Source of the DNA: JACVRN01 sp036389255 | Lineage (GTDB): Bacteria; Acidobacteriota; Blastocatellia; Pyrinomonadales; Pyrinomonadaceae | Length of the DNA stretch: 64,000 nt | NCBI GenBank assembly: GCA_036389255.1 | Contig: DASVQI010000038.1 | Location: 186,001-250,000, forward strand | Direction of reading: 5' to 3' | Shown here: one piece after another, positions 51,537-60,232 of the stretch | Layout of the letters: every line of letters begins with the position of its first letter | Position numbering within the stretch: the stretch's first letter is position 1 | Notes under the pieces: model-generated | What the model saw: only the letters and a program-made list of their open reading frames with translations | The model's database searches: none | What the model was told of the DNA's origin: nothing | Made by a program: the position numbers and the translations under genes

Positions 51537-52175
51537 ATGCGTAAGCTAGCCGCAGCCGCGCTCGTGGCCGCAGCCATCTTCCAGACGACTCTATCAACCT
51601 CGGCCCCGGTAGCATTCGCGCAGGAAGATGATTACCAGTACACACCGGACACTTCCAGATACAGAATCCCTGCGGCGCGTGCCAAAGCCATCATCACGCC
51701 GAGAGCCACAGAGGTACTGCTGGCCATCAAGAACAGGGACATGCGAAGGCTCTCCGACTTAGTTCATCCCAGTCGCGGCGTGCGCTTTTCCACCTACGCG
51801 TGGGTTGACCGCGAAGACAAATGGCTGAGCCGCAGGCAGGTCAGGAATTTAGCCGTGCGCGACCCGCGCTCCGTCTGGTTCACGTTGGACGAAGCGGGCA
51901 CGCGCATGCGTATGACCGCAAGGGAATATTTGAGCAAGTACGTCTACGAGCACGATTACCTGAAGGCCACCCGCGTCAGCTACAACACGCAGCACAAGCG
52001 CAGCAATACGATACCGAACGTTCTGGACTTTTACCCTCGCGCGATAGTCGTGGAGTATTACGAGCCCAGCCCAGACCCGGACGAGAGAGGCTGGGACACG
52101 CTCTGGCTGGTCTTCGAGAAGCTGGGCAGCGAGTGGTATCTGGTCGGCGTGGTCAAAGATTCACCTACCATCTGA
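51537..52175 (+). CDS. Secreted protein of unknown function (tandem copy 1)
   Basis: 212 residues, GGAG upstream; signal peptide ~1-28 ending AFAQ. Mature part: LLAIKNRDMRRLSDLVHPSRGVRFSTYAWV, MTAREYLSKYVYEHDYLKAT and WDTLWLVFEKLGSEWYLVGVVKDSPTI. The same blocks occur in the next gene; similar exported proteins exist in other phyla. No catalytic motif recognised. Confidence 0.8.
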   Translation: MRKLAAAALVAAAIFQTTLSTSAPVAFAQEDDYQYTPDTSRYRIPAARAKAIITPRATEVLLAIKNRDMRRLSDLVHPSRGVRFSTYAWVDREDKWLSRRQVRNLAVRDPRSVWFTLDEAGTRMRMTAREYLSKYVYEHDYLKATRVSYNTQHKRSNTIPNVLDFYPRAIVVEYYEPSPDPDERGWDTLWLVFEKLGSEWYLVGVVKDSPTI

Positions 52176-52184
52176 GAAGACTAA

Positions 52185-52814
52185 ATGCGAAAACAGTTTG
52201 CGATTCTCTTGGCCGCGCTCCTTGTCTCGGCCCTCTTTGCACAGAAGGCTGCGGCTCAGGACACTTCCGACGGCGCTCCGCGCTACACCCTCTCGCCCGC
52301 CGAGGCCAAGAGGCTCACGGAGGCAAAGGGCAGGCAGATAATGCTCGCGCTCAAGAACAGGGACATGCGCAAGCTTTCTGGCTTCGTTCATCCACGGCGG
52401 GGCTTGCGGTTCTCGCCCTACGTGTATGTTGACACCAAGACCACCAGGGTCTTGAGGCCGGGGCAGCTTGTCAGCCTTTACAGGAACGGGCGAAGGCTTG
52501 TCTGGGGCGAAGCTGACGGCTCAGGCAATCATATAGTCATGACCTTCCGCGAGTATCTGAGCGCGTTCGTCTACAGGCAGGATTTGCTGAGCGACAGGGA
52601 GCCCGACTATAACCCTGCGCGACGGTATAGCGGGAACACCATAGACAACCTGCTTGAAGTGTACCCGCGCTCAATCATAGTCACCTACGGCCACGAAGGC
52701 ATCACGGGCCCAGAGGGCGGAGCTATGGACTGGCAGGCACTCTACCTTGTCTTCGAGAAGATAGGCAGCGAGTGGTATCTGGTCGCAATAGCCAACGACG
52801 AATGGACAATCTAA
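52185..52814 (+). CDS. Secreted protein of unknown function (tandem copy 2)
   Basis: 209 residues, signal peptide ~1-22. Same blocks as copy 1: MLALKNRDMRKLSGFVHPRRGLRFSPYVYV, MTFREYLSAFVYRQDLL and WQALYLVFEKIGSEWYLVAIANDEWTI. Nine bases separate the genes, indicating a local duplication followed by divergence (roughly 40 percent by eye). Confidence 0.8.
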   Translation: MRKQFAILLAALLVSALFAQKAAAQDTSDGAPRYTLSPAEAKRLTEAKGRQIMLALKNRDMRKLSGFVHPRRGLRFSPYVYVDTKTTRVLRPGQLVSLYRNGRRLVWGEADGSGNHIVMTFREYLSAFVYRQDLLSDREPDYNPARRYSGNTIDNLLEVYPRSIIVTYGHEGITGPEGGAMDWQALYLVFEKIGSEWYLVAIANDEWTI

Positions 52815-52836
52815 AAGCAGGCCGGAAGTAAAGAAG

Positions 52837-52885
52837 AATTGATTCAGCGGTTCATCTCTTCATTGATTCAATGAAGAGATGAACC
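52837..52885. repeat. ATTGATTCA-type palindrome between secreted-protein gene and queD
   Basis: 18-bp perfect arms (52849-52866 GGTTCATCTCTTCATTGA and 52868-52885) around one base, preceded by GATTCAGC. Convergent junction; probable bidirectional terminator. Confidence 0.8.
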
Positions 52886-52905
52886 GTTTTCTTCTGCCTT
52901 CTGCA

Positions 52906-53289
52906 TTAGATTAGCTGGTAGGTGGCGACGCTGGTCGGAGTCTCGAAACAGCGCACCTTGTAGATTTCGACGCGCTCGTCGCGTACGTGCGAGGCTACGC
53001 GCTCGAGTATGAAGCGCGCAAGGTTTTCAGCCGAGGGATTCAACTCTTCGTCAAAGGGCGGCAGCTCGTTGATGTTCTTGTGGTCTAAGAACTGCACTAT
53101 CTCGTCGGCGGCCTGTTTCAGCTCCACGAAATCAACCAGCAAGCCTATGTTGTTAAGCTCGCGCCCGCGCGCGTAAATCTCAATCTTGTAGTTGTGCCCG
53201 TGAAGGTTCTCGCACTTGCCGCGATAGCCGCGCAACTGGTGGGCGCTCGAAAAGTTGCGCTCTATCATCACTTCAAACATTCCGCTCAT
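52906..53289 (-). CDS. queD: 6-carboxy-5,6,7,8-tetrahydropterin synthase
   Basis: 127 residues. Zinc histidines in FSSAHQL and CENLHGHNYKIEIY, the catalytic Cys in the same CxxxHGH motif, and the C-terminal ETPTSVATY glutamate. It converts dihydroneopterin triphosphate in queuosine synthesis. No other que genes adjacent. Confidence 0.92.
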   Translation of the reverse strand: MSGMFEVMIERNFSSAHQLRGYRGKCENLHGHNYKIEIYARGRELNNIGLLVDFVELKQAADEIVQFLDHKNINELPPFDEELNPSAENLARFILERVASHVRDERVEIYKVRCFETPTSVATYQLI

Positions 53290-53339
53290 TCGTCTTCAAA
53301 CCCGACTTTAAAAAGATTTCTTCCTGTGTACGACCCGTC

Positions 53340-53579
53340 TCAACTGCCCGGCTCATTTCCCTCTGACTGCGCGGCCTGCTCCATCTTCCTGCGCAGGCTG
53401 AGCGGCCTCATGTCCGTCCACACTTCCTTGATGTAGTCCAGACACTCCTGCTTTGTTCCACTCTTTCCCGCGTCGTTCCAGCCCAGAGCGTTCTCTCTAT
53501 CGGCGGGCCAGATTGAATACTGCTCTTCGTGATTTACCACTACTTTGTAGATGGTGTTGTCTTCTCTGTCCTCACTCAT
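53340..53579 (-). CDS. MbtH-like protein
   Basis: 79 residues with the MbtH signature: YKVVVNHEEQYSIWPADREN and GWNDAGKSGTKQECLDYIKEVWTDMRPLSLR. MbtH proteins bind adenylation domains of non-ribosomal peptide synthetases and support their activity. No synthetase gene is in the window, so it is an orphan here. Confidence 0.88.
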   Translation of the reverse strand: MSEDREDNTIYKVVVNHEEQYSIWPADRENALGWNDAGKSGTKQECLDYIKEVWTDMRPLSLRRKMEQAAQSEGNEPGS

Positions 53580-53627
53580 TTTCGTCTCTCCTGAAAGCAG
53601 TTGTTGATAAAGCTGGCATGGCAGGGA

Positions 53628-55598
53628 TTATCGCACCGACACACGCGTCGGCTCAAACACGCTCGCAACCTCGTCTATGTCAGAAGTCACGCGGCACGGC
53701 GGCAGGCTTTCAAGAAAGAGCCGCCCGTAGGCTTTAGTCCGCAGGCGCGGGTCAAGCACGGCCAGCACGCCTCTGTCGGTCGCGCTGCGAATCAGGCGAC
53801 CGAGCCCCTGTTTCAAGCTGATGATTGCCTGAGGCACGCTGTACTCGTAAAAACTTGTCCCGCCCTGCTCGTCTATAAATCGCTGGCGCGCGGCCACCAC
53901 CGGGTCGGACGGCACGGCGAAAGGCAGCTTGTCAATTATGACGCAGGAGAGCTGCTCGCCGCGCACGTCAACTCCCTGCCAGAAGCTGGAAGTTGCGAAG
54001 AGCACCGCGTTCGGCGTCTGTCTAAACTTTTCAAGCAATCCGGCCTTCGCCGCGCTCCCCTGTATAAAGCATGGGAAATCCACCTGACGAGAGACTCTTT
54101 CATAGAGCGCGTTCATCCCCGCGAAGCTCGTGGAGAGCACGAAGGCGCGGCCGCTCGTGGCGTTGAGTATCTTGACGACCTCTGCGGCGGCTTCGTCAAT
54201 CCACTGCGGGGAGCGCGGGTCTGAGAGCCTGCGGGGCAGATAAAGCACCACCTGATTCTCGAAATCGTAGCCCGACGGCGCGACCAGCTCTTCCGTCTCC
54301 GTCATTCCGAGCCGCTCGCGTATGAAAGAGAAGCTTCCGGCGCTCGCTAGCGTAGCGGAGGTAAGCACGGCCGTCTCCACTCGCTCGAACAGCTTGTCCT
54401 GTAAGAGTCCAGAGACGTCTATAGGCGAAGCGCGAAGGAACGCGCCGCGCCCCCTGCGCTCAAGCCAGTAGACGAAATGATGGTCGTCGCCTGCGACTAT
54501 GAATTGCAGGTCGAAGCGAAGCTGTCGTATGCGCCGGACAAGATTCTCGACTTCGGGCGGAGCGTCTCGCAAGGCATCGAGCGTCGTCTCCATACGCTCA
54601 AGCGCGCCGTCCAACCCCAGATAAGCGTCTCCGAGCGCCGTCGCCTCAACCTCTCCCGCGCGATTCTTTCTGGCGAACGTGCCCGGCAAGATAGGAAATC
54701 TACCGCCTTCTTCGCCGCGCCCTTCGCGGAAGCCCATCCAGAAATTTTCGGCAAAGCGAATGACGCGGCCTGCTGTCTTCGTCAACTCCCGGTTGGCCTC
54801 TACGCTCGTGACGGGCAGCAGTTGAAGGTCACGCACGAGGTCTTCTATCTGATAGCTGGAAACCTGCGCGCCGAAATATTCCGCAGCCACGTCTTCAATC
54901 TGATGCGCTTCGTCAAAGATGACTGCGGAGTAATCGGGCAGCACCTGCCCGTACTCGCCGCCGCGCAAACTGAGGTCTGCGAAGAAGAGATGATGATTGA
55001 CTATGACTATGTCGGCGTCCGTCGCGCGCTGGCGCATGCGCGTGATAAAGCAGGCGTCGTATTCGGGACACTTCTGTCCGAGGCAGGTTTCGCTGCGGGC
55101 GTCTATGTGCCGCCAGAAGGGCAGATTTTCGGGAAGCTCCGTCAGCTCGGCGCGGTCGCCCGTCTGCGAGTCCCTGACCCAGCGCTTCACCTCATCGAAG
55201 TAATCAAGCTCTTCAAGGCCCTCCAGCACGGGCGAATTTTCCGCACGCTTGATGCGTTGCAGGCAGGCGTAGTTGCTGCGCCCCTTCATGTAGGCGGCCG
55301 TGAACTTACCCGGCAGCACCCGTTGAAGAAAGGGTATGTCTTTCTCCATCAACTGCTCTTGCAGATTTTTCGTGCCGGTGGAGATGATGACGCGCTGGCC
55401 GCGCGAGACGGCGGCGGCAATCGCGGGCACAAGATAGGCAAGCGTCTTTCCCGTGCCCGTGCCCGCTTCTACAATCAGATGGTGCTTCTCATGAAAGGCG
55501 CGCAGCACGGCTTCGGCCATCTGAATCTGGCCGGGGCGATACTCGTACTCTGGATGAGAGCGCGCAATTAAACCGTCGCGCCCGAAAATCTCTTCCAT
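53628..55598 (-). CDS. DinG/XPD-family ATP-dependent DNA helicase
   Basis: 656 residues. Walker A VEAGTGTGKTLAYLVP, DEAH box FDEAHQIEDVAAEYF, Fe-S cluster cysteines in YACLQRIK and CLGQKCPEYDACF, and motifs V/VI KLPFAVPSDP and QGLGRLIRSATDRGVLAVLD. It lacks an exonuclease domain. Family members unwind DNA with 5'-3' polarity, for example at R-loops. It follows glyA on the same strand with a 6-base gap. Confidence 0.9.
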   Translation of the reverse strand: MEEIFGRDGLIARSHPEYEYRPGQIQMAEAVLRAFHEKHHLIVEAGTGTGKTLAYLVPAIAAAVSRGQRVIISTGTKNLQEQLMEKDIPFLQRVLPGKFTAAYMKGRSNYACLQRIKRAENSPVLEGLEELDYFDEVKRWVRDSQTGDRAELTELPENLPFWRHIDARSETCLGQKCPEYDACFITRMRQRATDADIVIVNHHLFFADLSLRGGEYGQVLPDYSAVIFDEAHQIEDVAAEYFGAQVSSYQIEDLVRDLQLLPVTSVEANRELTKTAGRVIRFAENFWMGFREGRGEEGGRFPILPGTFARKNRAGEVEATALGDAYLGLDGALERMETTLDALRDAPPEVENLVRRIRQLRFDLQFIVAGDDHHFVYWLERRGRGAFLRASPIDVSGLLQDKLFERVETAVLTSATLASAGSFSFIRERLGMTETEELVAPSGYDFENQVVLYLPRRLSDPRSPQWIDEAAAEVVKILNATSGRAFVLSTSFAGMNALYERVSRQVDFPCFIQGSAAKAGLLEKFRQTPNAVLFATSSFWQGVDVRGEQLSCVIIDKLPFAVPSDPVVAARQRFIDEQGGTSFYEYSVPQAIISLKQGLGRLIRSATDRGVLAVLDPRLRTKAYGRLFLESLPPCRVTSDIDEVASVFEPTRVSVR

Positions 55599-55604
55599 AT
55601 CAGG

Positions 55605-56906
55605 TTAATCAGCGCCCATGGCTTCCTGTTCCGGCCTCTGTCTCAAGCGATGAGGATAGAGCGGAAATTGCGCCGTCAGCTCCGAGACGCCCTGCTGAAC
55701 TTTGCGCCGCACCTCTTCGGACTGCGGGTCGTGAAGAATCTCTGCTATGAGCCCGCCGACCTTTCTCATCTCATCTTCGCCCATCCCGCGAGTCGTCAGA
55801 GCGGGCGTGCCAATCCTTATGCCGGAAGTGACGAACGGCTTGTTGGTGTCAAACGGAATCGTGTTCTTGTTGACGGTGATGTGCGCCGCGTCCAGAGCCT
55901 TCTCCGCGTCCTTGCCCGTGATGCCTTTGCCGTCCATGAAGACATCCACGAGCAGCAGGTGGTTGTCCGTGCCGCCCGAAACTATCCTCAGCCCCTGCGC
56001 CTGCAACTCTGCGGCGAGCGCCTTGGCGTTTGCCAGAACTCTCTGCTGGTAGCCTTTGAAATCCTCGCGCAAAGCTTCACCGAAGGCCACTGCCTTCGCC
56101 GCGATGATGTGAACGAGCGGGCCGCCCTGCACGCCCGGGAAAAGCTTTTTGTTGACTTCCGTTGCGTGCTCTTCTTTGCACAGTATGAGGCCGCCGCGAG
56201 GGCCGCGCAGAGTCTTGTGCGTTGTCGTGGTGACGTAATCGGCGCGCGGCACGGGCGAAGGATGAAGACCCGCCGCGATGGGGCCAGCTATGTGCGCTAT
56301 GTCCGCGAACATCCGAGCGCCGATGCTTCGCGCAATCTCTCCTATGCGCGCGAAGTCAATCGTTCGCGGGTAGGCGGAAGCGCCGCAGACAATGAGCTTC
56401 GGTTTATGCTCTTCCGCAAGGCGTTGCAGCTCGTCGTAATCAATCTGCTCCGTCTCGCGCGAGACGCCGTAGTCAGCCACCTTGTAGCTGATGCCGGAGA
56501 AGTTCAGTGGATGCCCGTGCGTCAGGTGGCCTCCGTGCGAGAGGTTCATGCCGAGGATTTGGTCGCCGTAAGAGATGGCGGCCATGTAGACGGCCATGTT
56601 GGCCTGCGCGCCCGAGTGCGGCTGGACGTTGGCATGGTCTGCGCCGAACAGTTCTTTGGCGCGGTCAATGGCCGCCTGCTCCACCACGTCCGCGAACTCG
56701 CAGCCGCCGTAATAGCGCTTCTTCGGATAGCCTTCGGCGTACTTGTTGGTAAAGACCGAGCCCATGGCCTCCAGCACTGCCTCGCTCACGAAATTCTCCG
56801 AAGCTATCAACTCGAGCCCTCCCGACTGGCGACGCACCTCGTCATCAATCGCACCTCCAATCAAAGGGTCAACTTCCGAGAGCGGCGCATTGAAAAGTCT
56901 GTTCAT
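55605..56906 (-). CDS. glyA: Serine hydroxymethyltransferase
   Basis: 433 residues, family length. PLP lysine region TTTTHKTLRGPRGGLILC, N-terminal LELIASENFVSEAVLEAMGS, GGCEFVD-like YYGGCEFADVVE, and C-terminal VTSGIRIGTPALTTRGMGEDEM. It interconverts serine and glycine with tetrahydrofolate. GGAGGAG just upstream sets ATG 56906. Confidence 0.97.
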   Translation of the reverse strand: MNRLFNAPLSEVDPLIGGAIDDEVRRQSGGLELIASENFVSEAVLEAMGSVFTNKYAEGYPKKRYYGGCEFADVVEQAAIDRAKELFGADHANVQPHSGAQANMAVYMAAISYGDQILGMNLSHGGHLTHGHPLNFSGISYKVADYGVSRETEQIDYDELQRLAEEHKPKLIVCGASAYPRTIDFARIGEIARSIGARMFADIAHIAGPIAAGLHPSPVPRADYVTTTTHKTLRGPRGGLILCKEEHATEVNKKLFPGVQGGPLVHIIAAKAVAFGEALREDFKGYQQRVLANAKALAAELQAQGLRIVSGGTDNHLLLVDVFMDGKGITGKDAEKALDAAHITVNKNTIPFDTNKPFVTSGIRIGTPALTTRGMGEDEMRKVGGLIAEILHDPQSEEVRRKVQQGVSELTAQFPLYPHRLRQRPEQEAMGAD

Positions 56907-56920
56907 CTCTCCTCCAAAGA

Positions 56921-57011
56921 AGTCTATAGAGTCCTGAGAGTCTAGAGAGTCTATAGAGAAGAACGCTTCTTGACTCTCTAGACTCTCCAGACTCTCAGGA
57001 CTCTATAGACT
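56921..57011. repeat. GAGTCTA-type long inverted repeat
   Basis: Arms 56921-56960 (AGTCTATAGAGTCCTGAGAG onward) and 56972-57011 are inverse complements with only two or three mismatches in 40 bases. The right arm runs into the coding end of the canonical rpiB, supplying its last residues. Both flanking genes run leftward. Confidence 0.85.
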
Positions 57012-57447
57012 GTTTTTCCATCTCAGCTATCTTCTTTACGCGTGCGGCGTGGCGTCCTGCCTCAAAACGGGTTTCGAACCATGCGCGGACGATTTTGGGA
57101 ATCTCTTCGGGCGGGGTGGTGCGAGCGCCCAGCGCCAGCACGTTTGCGTCGTTGTGCTGTCGCGCGAGCCTTGCGACCTCTTCAGACCAAGCTACGGCGG
57201 CGCGCACGCCAGCGACCTTGTTGGCGCTGATGGCCATGCCCGTCCCGGAGCCGCAAACCAGTATGCCCTGCTCTGCTTCGCCCCGCGCAACACGCTCTGC
57301 AACGCGCCGGGCGTAGTCAGGATAATCCACGGATTCTTCGGAAACTGTGCCCAGGTCTTCCACCTCAAGGCCAAGGTCATTGAGCAGAGGCTTGAGCCTC
57401 TCCTTCTCCCTGTAGCCCGCGTGGTCGCTGGCAAGAGCAATCTTCAT
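56995..57447 (-). CDS. rpiB: Ribose-5-phosphate isomerase B
   Basis: 150 residues from ATG 57447, canonical length; the frame opens much further upstream, through a repeat, but that part is not credible. Motifs: IALASDHAGYREKERLKPLL, YPDYARRVAERV, GILVCGSGTGMAISANKVAGVRAA (active-site Cys and GTG loop) and HNDANVLALGAR. It interconverts ribose-5- and ribulose-5-phosphate. Its C terminus (KQSIES) is encoded partly by the inverted repeat. This is the housekeeping counterpart of the longer isomerase at 45436. Confidence 0.93.
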   Translation of the reverse strand: MKIALASDHAGYREKERLKPLLNDLGLEVEDLGTVSEESVDYPDYARRVAERVARGEAEQGILVCGSGTGMAISANKVAGVRAAVAWSEEVARLARQHNDANVLALGARTTPPEEIPKIVRAWFETRFEAGRHAARVKKIAEMEKQSIES

Positions 57448-57506
57448 CTGATTCGGTGCTCCGGCGGAAAGTAACAAAGCGAGATTCAAATGCCGATGGT
57501 ACATCA

Positions 57507-57608
57507 GAAGAAGGCAAAAGGAAAAATAGGGATAGGGTTTTCGGGATGATGAAAGAAAATCCATCGGTCTTTCTTTTATCATCTGCCATCCCAGCCTTTT
57601 GCCTTCTT
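57507..57608. repeat. Inverted repeat with GATGAAAGAAA core (G-rich family, divergent)
   Basis: Left arm AGAAGGCAAAAGG...GGGATAGGG...GATGATGAAAGAAAA (57507-57560); right arm TTTCTTTTATCATC...CCCAGCCTTTTGCCTTC (57569-57608). It lies in the divergent gap between rpiB and proS. Confidence 0.75.
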
Positions 57609-57675
57609 TCTGTCGTTGCGCGAGAATATGAGAGAGCGCTGTTTGGAAGGAGTCTCGGTCAAACAGAAATCCCCT

Positions 57676-59424
57676 ATGCGATGGTCGCAATTTTTCATCC
57701 CTACGCTTCGTGAAGACCCTGCGGACGCGGAGGTCGTCTCGCACAGGCTGCTGCTGCGCGCCGGTCTTATACGGCAACTCGCCGCAGGCATCTACTCGTA
57801 CCTGCCTCTGGCGCAGCGCGTCATCTACAAGATAGAGCAGATTGTGCGCGAAGAGATGAACCGCATAGGCGGGCAGGAGTTTTATCTGCCCGCGCTGAAC
57901 CCGCGCGAAATCTGGGAAGAGACGGGGCGCTGGGCCGTGATGGGCGACAACATGTTTCGCCTCAAAGACCGGAAGGGCGCAGACCTCTGTTTGGGCATGA
58001 CGCACGAAGAGGTCTTTACGGCCATCGCCCGTGGCGAGTTTCGTTCCTATAAACAACTGCCGCAGGTCTGGTATCAGATTCAGGTGAAGTTCCGAGACGA
58101 GCCCCGCCCGAAGTCGGGGCTGCTCAGAGTGCGTCAATTTCTGATGAAGGACGCCTACTCGTTCGACATAGACCAAGCCGGGCTAGACCGCTCGTTCCAG
58201 AACCAGCGCGAAGCATACCGGCGCATCTTCGACCGTTGCGGCCTGAAGTACACAATCGTAGCGGCGTCTTCGGGCGCCATGGGCGGCTCGGCTTCGAGCG
58301 AGTTCATGGTTAAAACCGAGGCGGGCGAAGACATGATTGCGACCTGCTCCGCCTGCGACTACGCCGCTAATCTTGAGAAGGCTGCTTCGCGGCTTCCTGA
58401 GATAAAGGACGGCATAGGGCTCACCGAGCCCGTTGAGTTTCCCACGCCCGATGTCCGCACCATAGAGGCGCTCGAAAAATTTCCCGGCGGCGCGGCGGCA
58501 GACCAGCAGATAAAGACGCTCGTCTATGTAGTTGAAGCGAGCTTCGGCCAGATGTTCGTGCTGGCGCTTCTCAGGGGCGACCACCAGTTGCACGAGACAA
58601 AGCTCTCGGACGCGCTTCACGGCGCAGAGGTTCGGCCCGCTCATCCCGAAGAGATTTTCAACCTTTTGGGCGCGCAGCCCGGAAGCCTCGGCGGCTTCGG
58701 CGCTAAGCAGAAGGCGCGTGCCGCAGGACAGGAGATTCGCATCCTTGCCGATAACGCGCTGCGCGGCAGGCGCAACATGACTACGGGCGCAAACCGCGAC
58801 GACTTTCACCTGCGGGGCGTCTCCCTCTCGCGTGACATCCCGGTTGACCAGTGGGTAGACCTGCGAGTTGTCTCTTCCGGCGAAGGCTGCCCGCAGTGCG
58901 AGTCCGGCACTATCGAAGTCTCAAAGGCGCTTGAGATAGGACACATCTTCAAGCTCGGCACGAAATATTCCGAGGCCATGAGCGCCACTGTGCTAAATCA
59001 GGAAGGCAAGGAGGTGCCGGTCGTCATGGGAAGCTACGGCATAGGCATTGAGCGAATCATGGCCTCCGCGATTGAGCTTCATCACGACCACGAAGGCATC
59101 ATCTGGCCCAAGACGATTGCGCCATTCGACTGCGTGGTGACGGTGACGAACATCAAGCAGCCGGAGATGCTGGAGGCCGGAGAGCGACTGTATAAATCCC
59201 TGCAACTGGCGGGACTCGACGTGCTGCTTGACGACAGGGACGAGCGCGCGGGCGTCAAATTCAAGGACGCCGACCTGATTGGCATCCCGTACCGAATCAC
59301 GATTGGAAGGAAGATAACGGGCGACGTGGTGGAGCTTTTCGAGCGCCGCACGAAGAAGTCCGAGGATGTGCGTTTCAGCGAGATAGTGAGCCGCATACAG
59401 AGCCTCGCGCTCGCCGGGCTCTGA
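57676..59424 (+). CDS. proS: Proline-tRNA ligase
   Basis: 582 residues from ATG 57676 (MRWSQFFIPTLREDPADAE matches the usual N terminus; upstream codons are likely untranslated). Class II motif 1 LRAGLIRQLAAGIYSYLP, motif 2 VKFRDEPRPKSGLLRVRQFLMKDAYSF, an editing domain (~225-400, with GGSASSEFM before it), motif 3 MGSYGIGIERIMAS and the anticodon-binding domain (~480-580). Prokaryote-type ProS with editing insert. Confidence 0.96.
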   Translation: MRWSQFFIPTLREDPADAEVVSHRLLLRAGLIRQLAAGIYSYLPLAQRVIYKIEQIVREEMNRIGGQEFYLPALNPREIWEETGRWAVMGDNMFRLKDRKGADLCLGMTHEEVFTAIARGEFRSYKQLPQVWYQIQVKFRDEPRPKSGLLRVRQFLMKDAYSFDIDQAGLDRSFQNQREAYRRIFDRCGLKYTIVAASSGAMGGSASSEFMVKTEAGEDMIATCSACDYAANLEKAASRLPEIKDGIGLTEPVEFPTPDVRTIEALEKFPGGAAADQQIKTLVYVVEASFGQMFVLALLRGDHQLHETKLSDALHGAEVRPAHPEEIFNLLGAQPGSLGGFGAKQKARAAGQEIRILADNALRGRRNMTTGANRDDFHLRGVSLSRDIPVDQWVDLRVVSSGEGCPQCESGTIEVSKALEIGHIFKLGTKYSEAMSATVLNQEGKEVPVVMGSYGIGIERIMASAIELHHDHEGIIWPKTIAPFDCVVTVTNIKQPEMLEAGERLYKSLQLAGLDVLLDDRDERAGVKFKDADLIGIPYRITIGRKITGDVVELFERRTKKSEDVRFSEIVSRIQSLALAGL

Positions 59425-59464
59425 GTACCGGCGCGAGAGCCGAGCGCCGCTCATCTCAAACCGT

Positions 59465-60226
59465 ATGAAGATGAAAACTCTCTTATCACTTCTGTTTCTG
59501 CTGCTGCTCTTTCCGGCTCAGGCCCTGAGCCAGAAGTACAAGTTACCATCGGGCGCTCGCATCATAGAGACGCGAGCGATTCCTTCAAAGGCTCACGCGA
59601 ACCGCGCGCTCGTAATGTGGATGGTCAATCCGAAGAGGAACCCGCGCGACACGCCCGACGAGCCTTACACCTGCCCGGAGGAGACGCGCGGCCATTACTA
59701 TAGCGGCCCCCTGCGTGTCTCGCTCGTTGATACTAGGACGCGCCGCGTCATCAACACCCTTCAGATTATCCCCGACTACTACGATGACGAGGACTCATTC
59801 GATATTCCGTATAAAATCCATAACGGCTATTACACCGTGACGGGGCTGAGGCCGGGACAGAAGGAGGGCGTGCCTGTCATTATGCTGCTCAAAGATTATA
59901 ATGGTGACGGGCGCGCTCAGGAGTTCGCGCTCTTTGATGCGCTGGCCTGCATGGGTCTTCCTACAACGCTCATCGGATATAGCGAATCAAAAGACAGGGT
60001 CATACAGTACCCTGTCAACGTCCAGATTTCTCAAGGCGAGAGCCACTGGCGCAATGTTCTCTACTGGCCCGACTACCTTTTCGGCCAAAAGCCTGCGGGA
60101 CAGGGCTACTGGAAGTACGAGATTGATTACAGGGGCCGTGGCGGCTCTCTGGACAAGTGGGAGATTCGTTATAACCGCCGCTTGGAGGCATTTGAAGGCA
60201 CGATAACTCACGTTCCCGGCGACTGA
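59465..60226 (+). CDS. Secreted protein of unknown function
   Basis: 253 residues with signal peptide ~1-22 (ALSQ). Beta-rich: RVSLVDTRTRRVINTLQIIPDYYDDEDSF, GYYTVTGLRP, MLLKDYNGDGRAQEFALFDALACMG (an integrin-like calcium DxNxDG loop). Its stop is 6 bases before the next ATG, so it is co-transcribed with the protease-like gene. Not recognised. Confidence 0.75.
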   Translation: MKMKTLLSLLFLLLLFPAQALSQKYKLPSGARIIETRAIPSKAHANRALVMWMVNPKRNPRDTPDEPYTCPEETRGHYYSGPLRVSLVDTRTRRVINTLQIIPDYYDDEDSFDIPYKIHNGYYTVTGLRPGQKEGVPVIMLLKDYNGDGRAQEFALFDALACMGLPTTLIGYSESKDRVIQYPVNVQISQGESHWRNVLYWPDYLFGQKPAGQGYWKYEIDYRGRGGSLDKWEIRYNRRLEAFEGTITHVPGD

Positions 60227-60232
60227 AGTCAG

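Noticed and set aside
57448..58176. Long N-terminal extension of the canonical rpiB frame
   Set aside because: It crosses an inverted repeat and the start of proS on the other strand; the family start at 57447 gives the normal 150 residues.
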